Below, piece by piece: positions 33,375 to 44,455 of a stretch of 64,000 nt of DNA. Under the pieces are notes generated by a model that was not told the origin of the DNA, made no database searches, and was given only the letters and a program-made list of their open reading frames with translations. The DNA comes from Phytopythium helicoides. Lineage: Eukaryota; Oomycota; Peronosporomycetes; Pythiales; Pythiaceae. Where the stretch lies: NCBI GenBank assembly GCA_024867545.1, contig JANFNE010000076.1, positions 144,501-208,500 on the forward strand. The letters are read 5' to 3'. Both the position numbers and the translations under genes were made by a program. The stretch's first letter is position 1. The number at the start of each line of letters is the position of its first letter.

Positions 33375-35468
33375 ATGCTCGACAGCGACGACTCGGCCGC
33401 GTCCGAGGTGGCGTCCGAGCCCGAGGATGCGGCCTTCGCCGCTGACGAGAGCGTCGTCGCCAGTGAAGTCGACGAGAGCGACGGCCCCACCGCAGTCCGC
33501 GCTCGTCCTGGAGCTGCTGCTGCTGCTGCTGTCGCTCTAGCCGCTGCCGCTCCTGCTTCTCGGCCGCAGGCCGACGACGAGGCCGACGAGTACGAGGACG
33601 ACTTTGACGACGGCGGCTACAGCGACGACTTCGACGACGCGGAGGCGTCGGCGGCGTCAGCGCGCGCGCCGGTCGCTCTGGCGGCCGCCTCGCCACTCAC
33701 CCGCGCTGTAGGCGACGACGACGACTACGGAGAGGGCTCGTTCGAGGACGAGAGCCGCCGCTCGGCCAGCGCCAGCCCCACGCGCCACGTCGTCGACCTC
33801 TCGGTGCGCGCGGCGCGCAACTCGCCCGCGTTCCGCCTCGACCCCAGCAAGTTCCCAGGTGACGGCCGCCGCGCGTCGCTATCGGCGTCCTCGGGCTTTG
33901 CGGGTAGCGGCAACTCGCCCAGCGTCGACCTCAAGGTGCTGTCCAAGCCGCGGCTGTCGCTGGAGCCGCCTTCAACATCCCAGGCGCTTCTGGCAATGCC
34001 GCAGGCTGCTGTCGCGCCGCCCGCAGCTCCGGCGCCTATTGTGGCGGCCAGCGAGCTCGACGAGCGCAAGTTCTCGCTGCTGCTGCGCAAGGTCGAGAGC
34101 AAGTACGAGGACGAGCTAGAGGACTTGCGCGAGCGCAACGCCGTGCTCACGTGGAAGGAGCGCGAGCTCAAGGCCGAGCTGCGCCGCCAGCGCGAGGAGC
34201 TGCGCATGCGCAAGGCGCGCATCGATAAGAAGCGCAAGCGCGCTGCCGAGCGGCGCCACGAGCACGAGCGCATGGTCGACGCACTGCGCGGCGATCTCAG
34301 TGCCGCACGCGACCAGGTCGCAGCAGCAGAGAAGCGAGTGGCTACCAGGCAGCTCGAGTGCGACGCGCTGGCCGAGAAGCTCGAGCTCGCGCTGGGCGAG
34401 AAGCGCGCGGCGGAGGAACGCGGCTTCGCGCTCGCCGACAAGCTCCGAGCTGCACTGGACGACCTCCACGCCAGAGCAAAGGACGTCGACAGCGCCGTCA
34501 GCACCCGCATGGAGGCCGAGAGGCGTGCCGACGCACTTGCGGCTTCGCATGCCATCGACCTGCAGGTGCTGGAGCGCAAGTGCCAAGTCGAACTTGACGC
34601 GCTCCGCAAAGAGCTTGAGAAAGAGCAGGCGGCGAGACTCGCGGAGCGAGAGACGCTGCCAGAAGTCCACCGACGAGTCGTGGAGACCGAGAAGGAGCGA
34701 TTCGAGAAGCTAGAGGCCGCGCGCACCAAGCAGCTTCACGAATTGGAGGCACAGACCGCAAAAGATGTCGCAAGACTCGAAGCCGAACTCGCCAAGGCGT
34801 GGGCCGCCAAGGCGCAGGCGGAAGATCGCGCCGAGCAGCGTGTGCAGCAAGAGCTCGCCAAGATCGCTCGAGAGCGTGAGGCAGTAGACGAGCAGCGACG
34901 AGAGTTGCTCGTGTCAGTTGCGCGCACTAACACGCGGCTGGACGAGGAGCGAGCACGATTAGATGCCATGCGCAGCCAACTGGATACGCGGCAATCCAGA
35001 CTGGCAGATGACCGCGTCGAGGTGGACGCACGCTCAGCTGCGCTTGACGAACGTGCGCTCCGCCTTCAAGCCGCTGAAGCTGCCACCGAGGCCAGACGCG
35101 TGGAACTCACAGCTCTCGGTCGGGAAACACTTGAGAAGACGCACGCGCTTGCTCGTCGAGCGTCCGAGTTTGCTGCTATGGAGAAAGAGGTCGTACGTCT
35201 CAGAAAGCGAGTCGAGGAGCTTGTGCACACGGAACAGCAGAGAGACGCACGGCAAAAAGAGCTCGAGAGGCGAGAGCAACTGGTTGAAGATGCAGCTCGG
35301 CAAATGCAACAGGAAAAAGTCGCGCTCGCGAAGCAGCGTGTTCAATCACGGTGGTTCTTGGACGGAGCGCGGAAGCTCGAAAAAATGTTGGAGATACAAA
35401 CAGCCCACCAAGGAGGCCAAAAGGCTCGGCGACCAAGCACGGGGGACAACCAGCGAGATCAGCGGTGA
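33375..35468 (+). CDS. Large coiled-coil protein with acidic N-terminus
   Basis: A single exon, 697 residues, with an ATG at 33375. Residues 1-230 are low in complexity, with Ala, Ser and acidic runs (EYEDDFDD and YSDDFDD near 70-83, and a poly-Ala from GCTGCT codons). From about residue 232 to 680 the protein is an almost continuous heptad-type coiled coil rich in Arg, Glu, Ala and Leu, with one WK and one W near the C-terminus (RWFLDGARKLEKML). This architecture fits centrosomal or basal-body scaffold proteins. The C-terminal part recalls FBF1, a transition-fibre protein, which would suit a zoospore-forming oomycete, but coiled coils resemble each other and I do not assign it. It converges with the START-FYVE gene, with 164 bp between stops. 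Confidence 0.75.
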   Translation: MLDSDDSAASEVASEPEDAAFAADESVVASEVDESDGPTAVRARPGAAAAAAVALAAAAPASRPQADDEADEYEDDFDDGGYSDDFDDAEASAASARAPVALAAASPLTRAVGDDDDYGEGSFEDESRRSASASPTRHVVDLSVRAARNSPAFRLDPSKFPGDGRRASLSASSGFAGSGNSPSVDLKVLSKPRLSLEPPSTSQALLAMPQAAVAPPAAPAPIVAASELDERKFSLLLRKVESKYEDELEDLRERNAVLTWKERELKAELRRQREELRMRKARIDKKRKRAAERRHEHERMVDALRGDLSAARDQVAAAEKRVATRQLECDALAEKLELALGEKRAAEERGFALADKLRAALDDLHARAKDVDSAVSTRMEAERRADALAASHAIDLQVLERKCQVELDALRKELEKEQAARLAERETLPEVHRRVVETEKERFEKLEAARTKQLHELEAQTAKDVARLEAELAKAWAAKAQAEDRAEQRVQQELAKIAREREAVDEQRRELLVSVARTNTRLDEERARLDAMRSQLDTRQSRLADDRVEVDARSAALDERALRLQAAEAATEARRVELTALGRETLEKTHALARRASEFAAMEKEVVRLRKRVEELVHTEQQRDARQKELERREQLVEDAARQMQQEKVALAKQRVQSRWFLDGARKLEKMLEIQTAHQGGQKARRPSTGDNQRDQR

Positions 35469-35632
35469 CAAATACGTGGTGTGCACCAGTTCGAAGATCG
35501 GGTAGTTCGTAGCTACTACACATCGTTGTTGTTGGCTTGGACAAGCCATTCGTTTTGAGTTTGCAGGAGAAGAACAAAGAGCACCGTCAACATCGCGCAC
35601 GCGGGGAACAAAGGCTGTGAAAGTTATTGGTA

Positions 35633-37675
35633 TTACGCGGCGGATGAACGCGGCAAATCGACGGAGCTGCTGCGTCCTCGTGACGAAAAGATGCCTCCGA
35701 AGAGCGACTTGCGCAGACTTCCACTGTTGATGCTGCTGCGAGGAACTTCTTCCCGCGAGGAGCTCTTGCGCGCGAGTGAGCGAGATGCGCGCGATGACGA
35801 CGCGCTGTGATCTGACGGGCGAGTGCGGTGCCGTCGGTGCGGCTCTTTCTCAGTAGTAGATAGCGACGCTCGAATATCTTTTTGCAAAGAGCTTCGCTTG
35901 GCGTCGTCTTGTGGGGTAGCGACCTTTTCTTCATCTTCTAGAGCCACCGTTGCAGCTTCCTCGGCTTTGCCATCGCTAACTGTGAGCGTCGCAACGCTTG
36001 TATCAATAGTGAGTACCTTTGCGGGGCTGACACTGACATTGTTAGCGCTATCTTGGTTGACACCCTCGGTGTGGCTTCCGTCACTACTGATACCAAGCTT
36101 GACTGTGTCACGCAGGTACCCCAAGTCGACTGGCACGTGCTTGTTGAGACTTTCAATCCGGCTGGATGGGGTTGTGCTACTCGCGTCTGAGCTTGGTGTG
36201 GCTGGTCCAGAGCCAAATCCATGCCCGTTGTGCGGAGTCAAGCTGTTGGCGATGTAGGATCGTGGGGTGTTGCTAGCTTCGGGGAAGAACCCGGATCTTG
36301 GCGTCCGCATAGCCCCAAACGGTCCGAAATTCGTGCCGCTCTGACCGCGGCGGTGCCGACTGCGATCGTACGACGATTGCGTGGATGTAGTTGACCGGAT
36401 CGAGAGGTTGGACGACGTGGAGGTGTCGGAGGAAGCAGACGGCGTGTCGGGCGAGCCGCCGGTCATGTACAGGTCCATCAGGTTCATCTCGTTGTGCGCG
36501 ACAGTGCTGCTAGACGTGAAGGACGACGTCGAGACTTCTGACATGTTGTCGCTCGCCTGGCTGGTACTCAGGCGGTTGGGTCCGAGCCGCTGATCTGCCC
36601 CGCTGATCCCGGCAAGTCGGCTGTTGCTCCCGGCACTGCCTGCGTGCTGCACCGTCATGTTGCAGACGGAACAGATGCGCACGTTGCGCAGCGTGGTGCC
36701 TGGCACATCGACGCGCTTTAGCACGCTGCACTTGCCGCATATAACCTCTCCGCAGGCGCGGCAGTGGTGGCGCGGGCGGAATGTGCCGAATGCGCGCGCG
36801 CAGACGGCACAGTGGCGTCGCTGGTCGTTGGGCACCCACTGCGCGCGGTCGACGAAGGTGCAGGCCGTCATCTGCTGTTTGTCGACGAGTCTGCGCAGCT
36901 GCACGATGCCAGTGATGAGCTGCGACTCTGCCATCTTGAATGCCCACTGCGCCGGGAAGTATCCTCCGGGGTCGAAGCGCATGACGTGGTGCACGCGCAC
37001 GACGCCCGGCTCGGCGCGGTCTGCCCTGTACATGAACCCCGCGAGCATCTTGGCGCGCACGAGTCCGTGCGAGTGCTCTAGCGATGGGCATGCGTCGCCT
37101 ACGTCGATGGAGCTGAGGACGCGCACGAACATTTCGTTTCCGAGCGAGTCGACCATCTTGTCGGTGACCTCTAGGCAGCAGTAGTCCCTGTGAGCGACGA
37201 GCGGCGTGGGGGTCTTGAGCGCGAACCACTTGACGCCGATGTATCTGAATGGCGCGGCTGCGGAGCATGGCACGACGGTGAATAGCACGGCTGCGTCGAG
37301 CACGCCGCCGCCCGACGGGTGGAGCTTCTTCATGAGTCGGCGGAAGCGCGCGTCGTCGTGCGCGGCGTAGGCGCGGCCGACCTCTGGCAGCGCGCCGGCC
37401 AGCTCGCCCTTGCCGGCCACCTCGGCCACGTTGGACTTGTGCGCCTTGGCGCCGCGCAGCGCGCCGAAGTTGCGGAAGACGGCCACGCCCTTCTTCTCGC
37501 GCAGCGGGATCCAGCTGTTCTTGTGGCAGTCGCTCAGCGCGAACACCTTGCGCAGCGACGCCTCCGCGAACTCGACGTACTGGCGCCGCAGCGCCTCGGA
37601 CGGCGCGCGCGCGGGGAAGAAGCCCGCGGGCAGCGGCAGCGACCCGGACGCCGCGGGCGACGCGGTCGGCGCCAT
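35633..37675 (-). CDS. START-like + FYVE zinc-finger protein
   Basis: A single exon, 680 residues, with an ATG at 37675. Residues 1-270 form a START/Bet v1-like lipid-binding domain (KNSWIPLREKKGVAVFRNF, MKKLHPSGGGVLDAAVLF, VHHVMRFDPGGYFP). The FYVE finger follows at about 277-335: WVPNDQRRHC, CAVC, FRPRHHCRACG, CGKCS, VRICSVC, with all eight zinc ligands in place and a basic R-x-RHHCR patch for PtdIns3P. Residues 340-680 are Ser/Thr-rich and disordered, with a basic tail. Oomycete genomes encode many proteins of this START-FYVE type. They are expected on endosomal membranes, possibly moving or sensing lipid. The stop is 164 bp from the convergent coiled-coil gene. Confidence 0.85.
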   Translation of the reverse strand: MAPTASPAASGSLPLPAGFFPARAPSEALRRQYVEFAEASLRKVFALSDCHKNSWIPLREKKGVAVFRNFGALRGAKAHKSNVAEVAGKGELAGALPEVGRAYAAHDDARFRRLMKKLHPSGGGVLDAAVLFTVVPCSAAAPFRYIGVKWFALKTPTPLVAHRDYCCLEVTDKMVDSLGNEMFVRVLSSIDVGDACPSLEHSHGLVRAKMLAGFMYRADRAEPGVVRVHHVMRFDPGGYFPAQWAFKMAESQLITGIVQLRRLVDKQQMTACTFVDRAQWVPNDQRRHCAVCARAFGTFRPRHHCRACGEVICGKCSVLKRVDVPGTTLRNVRICSVCNMTVQHAGSAGSNSRLAGISGADQRLGPNRLSTSQASDNMSEVSTSSFTSSSTVAHNEMNLMDLYMTGGSPDTPSASSDTSTSSNLSIRSTTSTQSSYDRSRHRRGQSGTNFGPFGAMRTPRSGFFPEASNTPRSYIANSLTPHNGHGFGSGPATPSSDASSTTPSSRIESLNKHVPVDLGYLRDTVKLGISSDGSHTEGVNQDSANNVSVSPAKVLTIDTSVATLTVSDGKAEEAATVALEDEEKVATPQDDAKRSSLQKDIRASLSTTEKEPHRRHRTRPSDHSASSSRASRSLARKSSSREEVPRSSINSGSLRKSLFGGIFSSRGRSSSVDLPRSSAA

Positions 37676-39942
37676 GCTCGCGGCTCGGCAACTGGCGCAA
37701 CACGACGGACCGACTCGCTCCTTGCGCGAGCGGACGACCCGCGCGCCGCCTTATTGGCTGGATCGAGCCAGTCCCCAGGTCCCGATTGGCCCGATGGAGT
37801 GTCGCTTCGACGGAAAGCGGCGGGGATTGGATGCCGCTCAGCCAATTGGCGAAACGCGGAGGCGATCCAGCTCACCACGTCGTCTCTCAGATCGAGTACC
37901 GCCGACGTGGACTGCCTGACTGACCATCGTTTGCCGACCGCACGATACATACTTCAACACAACCGCCGCACGCTGGCCCTCTGCTCGGCGCAGCTGTACA
38001 CCAGCGTCAGTTGTGCTAGGATTTTGGAACCAGCACCGGGAAGCATCATCACTGGGTCTCCGAATCGTGGAGTCGTCATTGTTGCCGCCGCCGTTACTGC
38101 TGGTTTCTGTTATGGAGGTGATGTAGTGTACTCGAGCCAAACCATGGCCACGTGTCTCGGGACGTGAGATGGCTACACACTTATAAATTTGCCAGCTTTG
38201 GTACAATCCCGGACTTCGAGGGAAAATTTTTCTTCGCATCCAACTGAAGTTCCTCGGACACCTACATTGTGGTACCTGTGGTTTTCTACTAGGTACGATG
38301 AAAATTCGACTCTACACGAATGCGAGTGGAGTCGCGCAGATGGCCATGCCGCAGCTGATGTAAGAGCTCATCGCGCCCCTCCACTCATGAATTGGAGATT
38401 TTGATCACATGGAAGCAGTACGAATTCGAGATACGGCATTATTTCAGCATGACTAGCGAGATCATGCGGTGGCAAAGATCAAGGACTGAATCGAGCCATC
38501 ATTGCTAGACGTACTAGCACTCTATATGTCCATGCTGCACAGACATAAAATTGACAATGAGTTGAAAAATCATGCTCATAACTTGAGCAACTCTATTCTT
38601 CGGTGACGTTATTTCAACATGTTTTGAGATCACTCAAATTTGATCTGATTGTTTGTACCCAAACTAAGTTTCGTCCTGCATGTCAGCGACGGTATACCTT
38701 GCAAAAACGTTGCATTTATGTGGCCTGGAATACACAATTGGGCAAAAATGAAAGAGAGACCACAATCTGGCTGACAATTCCTCGAGGTGGCACTCGCAAA
38801 TGGGAACGATCAAAGCCGATCCCGTAGTCGTGCTCATCTCACGCCGCCGCATTCTCTCGGAAGCAGTCAATTTGAGTGGTCGGGGCCTTCAAATATCCAG
38901 ATAAAATACTCTGCGGCTTTCACGCTGGCCTGTTTATCGGAGGTAATCCATCTATACCACAGTGGTCAGTTTTGGGTTTTTCCGCTCAGCATTATCTGTC
39001 AGCAATGGTTGGTTGGCGTCGACTTCGAAGCCCCCAGAGGCTGGAAGCCACAGACACCATAAGCTAAATCCTTCTCAACTACACATGGAGAAAAGTAACC
39101 ACCCATGTCCTCCCGCCCGGCGATCAACAAGCGCAAAACATTGCGAATGCAACCCAACGTGGCTGCGGTGGCTGATGGAGACCGCAGCGACCAGGGGGAG
39201 ATAGTCTAGTCTGTAAGCTATCAAGACAGCACCACCTCATTTCGGGGTGTTAGCGAAGCGTGGGAGGATGTCAGTAATATATGGTCTGGCCGTGGTGACG
39301 ATCTAGATGCTAGTAGTCCGAACAACGACAAAAGTGGCATGAGTAACGGTGAGATGGAGACGGATCTTGCTGTGGTATGAGCTCGAGTTCACAGTTCGGT
39401 TTATGTGGGTGGGTATAAGTACGCACGCTAACATGTATCATCGTTGGGGCAAGTTTCCGCTGCTAACGCTACCGTTGTGGGTGTAGGGCAAAGCTTTGTT
39501 TTGCCGTTGTGAGTAATGAATACAAGCAGCTTGGGGATCACACGTCCGAGGTGCCATTCTAGCTGCAGGCGTACCAAGACAAGGCATTACTCGCCAAATG
39601 TGTGACGAGATTCATGGCATGGGTCTCGCAGACATGGGCATGACAGCAATGGTAATCTGGAATATAGTGAGCTCAGTGTAATACGGTCCAGATACGGGTA
39701 TCGTCCAGACAGCACTGAGTCAAAACGTCATCAACTGCGTCTATCGAGCGCGGAGGGTACACTTTGGAGGCGGCATTCATGGCGTCGCAGAGATTCCGCC
39801 ATTGCCACTCGTCCATGGCAGGTCGATTCTATTCTTTCAGCTTTACCAGTAGATAGTTATCAACGGGAGACTCGAGAGAATCACGGGGTAGGCCCACCCT
39901 GCACTGATCCAGCGGTGCAAGTACAAGAGCACCACACTCTTT
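37676..39942. other. Gene-poor, AT-richer stretch with decayed repeat DNA
   Basis: No gene is supported. After the FYVE promoter (to about 38.1 kb) GC content falls. Short frames around 39.06-39.9 kb precede the MULE fragment on the same strand and may be its decayed 5' part, but too many stops prevent a firm call. Confidence 0.4.
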
Positions 39943-40818
39943 GTGGGTGGGATGTTTCGCTGTGTCCCTGCAGGCTTCTATCAGTGCGTAATTGTTATGG
40001 TATACGATCATGCTACTGACCTCGTCCATCTAGTGTTCTATGGGTTGTCTACAGGGATAACACAAGATATGCACTGGAACATCATCCAAGCAGTCATTGG
40101 AGTCCCAGATCACAAACTGCAGTCCAAGGCTATTGAGTACGATTTTGAAGCTAGTCTTTACAGTGCTGTATGGGTTCAGTTTTCTGAAGCACGACTAGTT
40201 GGTTGCTATTTTCATTTCAAGCAAGCGGACCGGCGCAAAATGAAAAAGTTGAGCATCCCCGAGCCGCAAATCAAGATTACCATGGCACAAGGGTATTTCG
40301 ATGTCTTTACGCTTATTCCGCAAGGTCAAAATGGTGGACCTGGTATTCAATGCGTTCGGTGACTCATCAAACGTGCATGCATCGAGAATAACTTCGTCAA
40401 TTCTGCAACAAACTGGCTCGCGTACTGGACGTGTTTTCGTGTGACTTGGCTTCATGTTTACTCTCTAGAAACCTGGAGCCATGGTGTTGTCTGGACGCTG
40501 GTTAGCAGAACTAACAGCCCTTTGGAGCGGTTTAATCGTAAGATCAACACCGCTGTTAGTGTCCCTCCCCTAACCTGCCTCGGGTTCATTAGAATTATTT
40601 ATGAGTTGTCGAGAAAGCATGTGTAGCAGCTTGGGGATTTTATTGCCAATGGTGCATCCAGGCGTGCTCGACGCCGTTGCAAGAGAGATAGAATCTGCCT
40701 GATCAAACAGTACTTCCCCTCGAGAAAGACACTAGGAATGAAGGCGATGAAGAAAATGCAGAAGAGAGCTTTCAAAGTGTGGGAGAAGAAGCAAGTAGAG
40801 ACACAGACTTTCTACTGA
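39943..40818 (+). pseudogene. MULE-type (Mutator-like) transposase remnant
   Basis: One frame runs through VIVMVYDHATDLVHLVFYGL, then DFEASLYSAVW and LVGCYFHFKQADRRKM, and LVSRTNSPLERFNRKINTA. These are the middle and late blocks of oomycete MULE transposases (second catalytic Asp region, the C..H block, and the RTNNPLERxNRxLN block). Stops at 40360-40362 (TGA) and 40624-40626 (TAG) interrupt it, and no ATG or zinc-finger N-terminus is present. It is a dead copy. Its end lies about 130 bp from the first unit of the tRNA array. Confidence 0.7.
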
Positions 40819-40992
40819 GGTGTAGGAAATCAGTGGGGTTACCAACACTGTACAATCGTCCAATCAGAACAATAACAACTTCATGATGGTCAACACCAAG
40901 TTTGACCCATAATTGACCTTACCTGTATTCGACCTTGTGTGAAATCTGGAGTGTTGTTAGTAGTGTGTGTGTTAGTTGGTGGTTTTTCAAGT

Positions 40993-41065
40993 TCCCAGAT
41001 AGTCTAGGTGGTTAGGATAGCTGGCTCTCACCCAGCAGACCCGGGTTCGAGTCCCGGTCTGGGAA
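40993..41065 (+). tRNA. tRNA-Glu-CUC: tRNA-Glu(CUC), copy 1
   Basis: A complete 73-nt cloverleaf: acceptor TCCCAGA pairs with TCTGGGA, discriminator A; anticodon stem GCTGG/CCAGC with loop CTCTCAC (anticodon CTC, reading GAG); 4-nt variable loop; T arm CCGGG/CCCGG with TTCGAGT. The B box GGTTCGAGTCC is perfect and the A-box region TAGTCTAGGTGG is intact. No intron. CCA is not encoded. This first copy has a longer uninterrupted CTT tract than the others. Spacer type A; next copy after 557 bp. Confidence 0.98.
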
Positions 41066-41069
41066 TATC

Positions 41070-41074
41070 TTTTT
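41070..41074 (+). terminator. RNA polymerase III terminator (T5) of copy 1
   Basis: TTTTT begins five bases after the tRNA end, and further T6 runs follow in the CTT tract. The same T5 lies at the same distance behind all 42 copies. Confidence 0.85.
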
Positions 41075-41549
41075 CTTCTTCTTTTTTCTTCTTCTTCTTC
41101 TTCTTCTTCTTCTCTCGTGTTGTGTTGTGTTGTTTTGTTTTGTGTTCTCTTTCGTGTCTGGTTTCTCATTTTCCCTTTTCCCTTTTCCGTTTTCCGTTTT
41201 CCGTTTTGCGTCATTCTTTGCACAGACACGCCATCCGATCTGATCTGATCCGATGGATATTCCGCTTTGATTCGATTTGATTTGATCCAACTCGACTCGA
41301 TTTGGCTCGATTTGGCTCGATTTGGCTTGGTTCGACTCGGTTCGACTCGGTTCGACTCGGTTCGACTCGATTCGACTCGGATCAACTCGGATCAAGTCGG
41401 GTTGAATTGGAGGGGATTGAAGTGGGTTGTAGTGGAATGGAATTGTTTGGCGTGGGGTTGGTTTGAGAGGCGTGGTGTGGTGTGGTGTGGTGTGTGTGTA
41501 GTGTGGCGTGTTGTTAGTAGTGTGTGTGTTAGTTGGTGGTTTTTCAAGT

Positions 41550-41622
41550 TCCCAGATAGTCTAGGTGGTTAGGATAGCTGGCTCTCACCCAGCAGACCCG
41601 GGTTCGAGTCCCGGTCTGGGAA
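41550..41622 (+). tRNA. tRNA-Glu-CUC: tRNA-Glu(CUC), copy 2
   Basis: Identical to copy 1. Spacer type A with one extra GGTTCGACTC decamer; next copy after 568 bp. Confidence 0.97.
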
Positions 41623-42117
41623 TATCTTTTTCTTCTTCTTTTTTCTTCTTTTTTCTTCTTCTTCTTCTTCTCTCGTGTTGTGTTGTGTTGTTTTGTTTTG
41701 TGTTCTCTTTCGTGTCTGGTTTCTCATTTTCCCTTTTCCGTTTTCCGTTTTCCGTTTTCCGTTTTGCGTCATTCTTTGCACAGACACGCCATCCGATCTG
41801 ATCTGATCCGATGGATATTCCGCTTTGATTCGATTTGATTTGATCCAACTCGACTCGATTTGGCTCGATTTGGCTCGATTTGGCTTGGTTCGACTCGGTT
41901 CGACTCGGTTCGACTCGGTTCGACTCGGTTCGACTCGATTCGACTCGGATCAACTCGGATCAAGTCGGGTTGAATTGGAGGGGATTGAAGTGGGTTGTAG
42001 TGGAATGGAATTGTTTGGCGTGGGGTTGGTTTGAGAGGCGTGGTGTGGTGTGGTGTGGTGTGTGTGTAGTGTGGCGTGTTGTTAGTAGTGTGTGTGTTAG
42101 TTGGTGGTTTTTCAAGT

Positions 42118-42190
42118 TCCCAGATAGTCTAGGTGGTTAGGATAGCTGGCTCTCACCCAGCAGACCCGGGTTCGAGTCCCGGTCTGGGAA
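42118..42190 (+). tRNA. tRNA-Glu-CUC: tRNA-Glu(CUC), copy 3
   Basis: Identical to copy 1. Spacer type A with the extra decamer; next copy after 568 bp. Confidence 0.97.
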
Positions 42191-42685
42191 TATCTTTTTC
42201 TTCTTCTTTTTTCTTCTTTTTTCTTCTTCTTCTTCTTCTCTCGTGTTGTGTTGTGTTGTTTTGTTTTGTGTTCTCTTTCGTGTCTGGTTTCTCATTTTCC
42301 CTTTTCCCTTTTCCGTTTTCCGTTTTCCGTTTTGCGTCATTCTTTGCACAGACACGCCATCCGATCTGATCTGATCCGATGGATATTCCGCTTTGATTCG
42401 ATTTGATTTGATCCAACTCGACTCGATTTGGCTCGATTTGGCTCGATTTGGCTTGGTTCGACTCGGTTCGACTCGGTTCGACTCGGTTCGACTCGGTTCG
42501 ACTCGATTCGACTCGGATCAACTCGGATCAAGTCGGGTTGAATTGGAGGGGATTGAAGTGGGTTGTAGTGGAATGGAATTGTTTGGCGTGGGGTTGGTTT
42601 GAGAGGCGTGGTGTGGTGTGGTGTGGTGTGTGTGTAGTGTGGCGTGTTGTTAGTAGTGTGTGTGTTAGTTGGTGGTTTTTCAAGT

Positions 42686-42758
42686 TCCCAGATAGTCTAG
42701 GTGGTTAGGATAGCTGGCTCTCACCCAGCAGACCCGGGTTCGAGTCCCGGTCTGGGAA
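42686..42758 (+). tRNA. tRNA-Glu-CUC: tRNA-Glu(CUC), copy 4
   Basis: Identical to copy 1. Spacer type A; next copy after 558 bp. Confidence 0.97.
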
Positions 42759-43243
42759 TATCTTTTTCTTCTTCTTTTTTCTTCTTTTTTCTTCTTCTTC
42801 TTCTTCTCTCGTGTTGTGTTGTGTTGTTTTGTTTTGTGTTCTCTTTCGTGTCTGGTTTCTCATTTTCCCTTTTCCCTTTTCCGTTTTCCGTTTTCCGTTT
42901 TGCGTCATTCTTTGCACAGACACGCCATCCGATCTGATCTGATCCGATGGATATTCCGCTTTGATTCGATTTGATTTGATCCAACTCGACTCGATTTGGC
43001 TCGATTTGGCTCGATTTGGCTTGGTTCGACTCGGTTCGACTCGGTTCGACTCGGTTCGACTCGATTCGACTCGGATCAACTCGGATCAAGTCGGGTTGAA
43101 TTGGAGGGGATTGAAGTGGGTTGTAGTGGAATGGAATTGTTTGGCGTGGGGTTGGTTTGAGAGGCGTGGTGTGGTGTGGTGTGGTGTGTGTGTAGTGTGG
43201 CGTGTTGTTAGTAGTGTGTGTGTTAGTTGGTGGTTTTTCAAGT

Positions 43244-43316
43244 TCCCAGATAGTCTAGGTGGTTAGGATAGCTGGCTCTCACCCAGCAGACCCGGGTTCG
43301 AGTCCCGGTCTGGGAA
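43244..43316 (+). tRNA. tRNA-Glu-CUC: tRNA-Glu(CUC), copy 5
   Basis: Identical to copy 1. Spacer type A with a lengthened CTT/T6 tract; next copy after 581 bp. Confidence 0.97.
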
Positions 43317-43824
43317 TATCTTTTTCTTCTTCTTTTTTCTTCTTTTTTCTTCTTCTTTTTTCTTCTTTTTTCTTCTTCTTCTTCTTCTCTCGTGTTGTGT
43401 TGTGTTGTTTTGTTTTGTGTTCTCTTTCGTGTCTGGTTTCTCATTTTCCCTTTTCCCTTTTCCGTTTTCCGTTTTCCGTTTTGCGTCATTCTTTGCACAG
43501 ACACGCCATCCGATCTGATCTGATCCGATGGATATTCCGCTTTGATTCGATTTGATTTGATCCAACTCGACTCGATTTGGCTCGATTTGGCTCGATTTGG
43601 CTTGGTTCGACTCGGTTCGACTCGGTTCGACTCGGTTCGACTCGATTCGACTCGGATCAACTCGGATCAAGTCGGGTTGAATTGGAGGGGATTGAAGTGG
43701 GTTGTAGTGGAATGGAATTGTTTGGCGTGGGGTTGGTTTGAGAGGCGTGGTGTGGTGTGGTGTGGTGTGTGTGTAGTGTGGCGTGTTGTTAGTAGTGTGT
43801 GTGTTAGTTGGTGGTTTTTCAAGT

Positions 43825-43897
43825 TCCCAGATAGTCTAGGTGGTTAGGATAGCTGGCTCTCACCCAGCAGACCCGGGTTCGAGTCCCGGTCTGGGAA
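43825..43897 (+). tRNA. tRNA-Glu-CUC: tRNA-Glu(CUC), copy 6
   Basis: Identical to copy 1. Spacer type A; next copy after 558 bp. Confidence 0.97.
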
Positions 43898-44382
43898 TAT
43901 CTTTTTCTTCTTCTTTTTTCTTCTTTTTTCTTCTTCTTCTTCTTCTCTCGTGTTGTGTTGTGTTGTTTTGTTTTGTGTTCTCTTTCGTGTCTGGTTTCTC
44001 ATTTTCCCTTTTCCGTTTTCCGTTTTCCGTTTTCCGTTTTGCGTCATTCTTTGCACAGACACGCCATCCGATCTGATCTGATCCGATGGATATTCCGCTT
44101 TGATTCGATTTGATTTGATCCAACTCGACTCGATTTGGCTCGATTTGGCTCGATTTGGCTTGGTTCGACTCGGTTCGACTCGGTTCGACTCGGTTCGACT
44201 CGATTCGACTCGGATCAACTCGGATCAAGTCGGGTTGAATTGGAGGGGATTGAAGTGGGTTGTAGTGGAATGGAATTGTTTGGCGTGGGGTTGGTTTGAG
44301 AGGCGTGGTGTGGTGTGGTGTGGTGTGTGTGTAGTGTGGCGTGTTGTTAGTAGTGTGTGTGTTAGTTGGTGGTTTTTCAAGT

Positions 44383-44455
44383 TCCCAGATAGTCTAGGTG
44401 GTTAGGATAGCTGGCTCTCACCCAGCAGACCCGGGTTCGAGTCCCGGTCTGGGAA
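44383..44455 (+). tRNA. tRNA-Glu-CUC: tRNA-Glu(CUC), copy 7
   Basis: Identical to copy 1. Spacer type A with additional TTTTCCG units; next copy after 572 bp. Confidence 0.97.
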
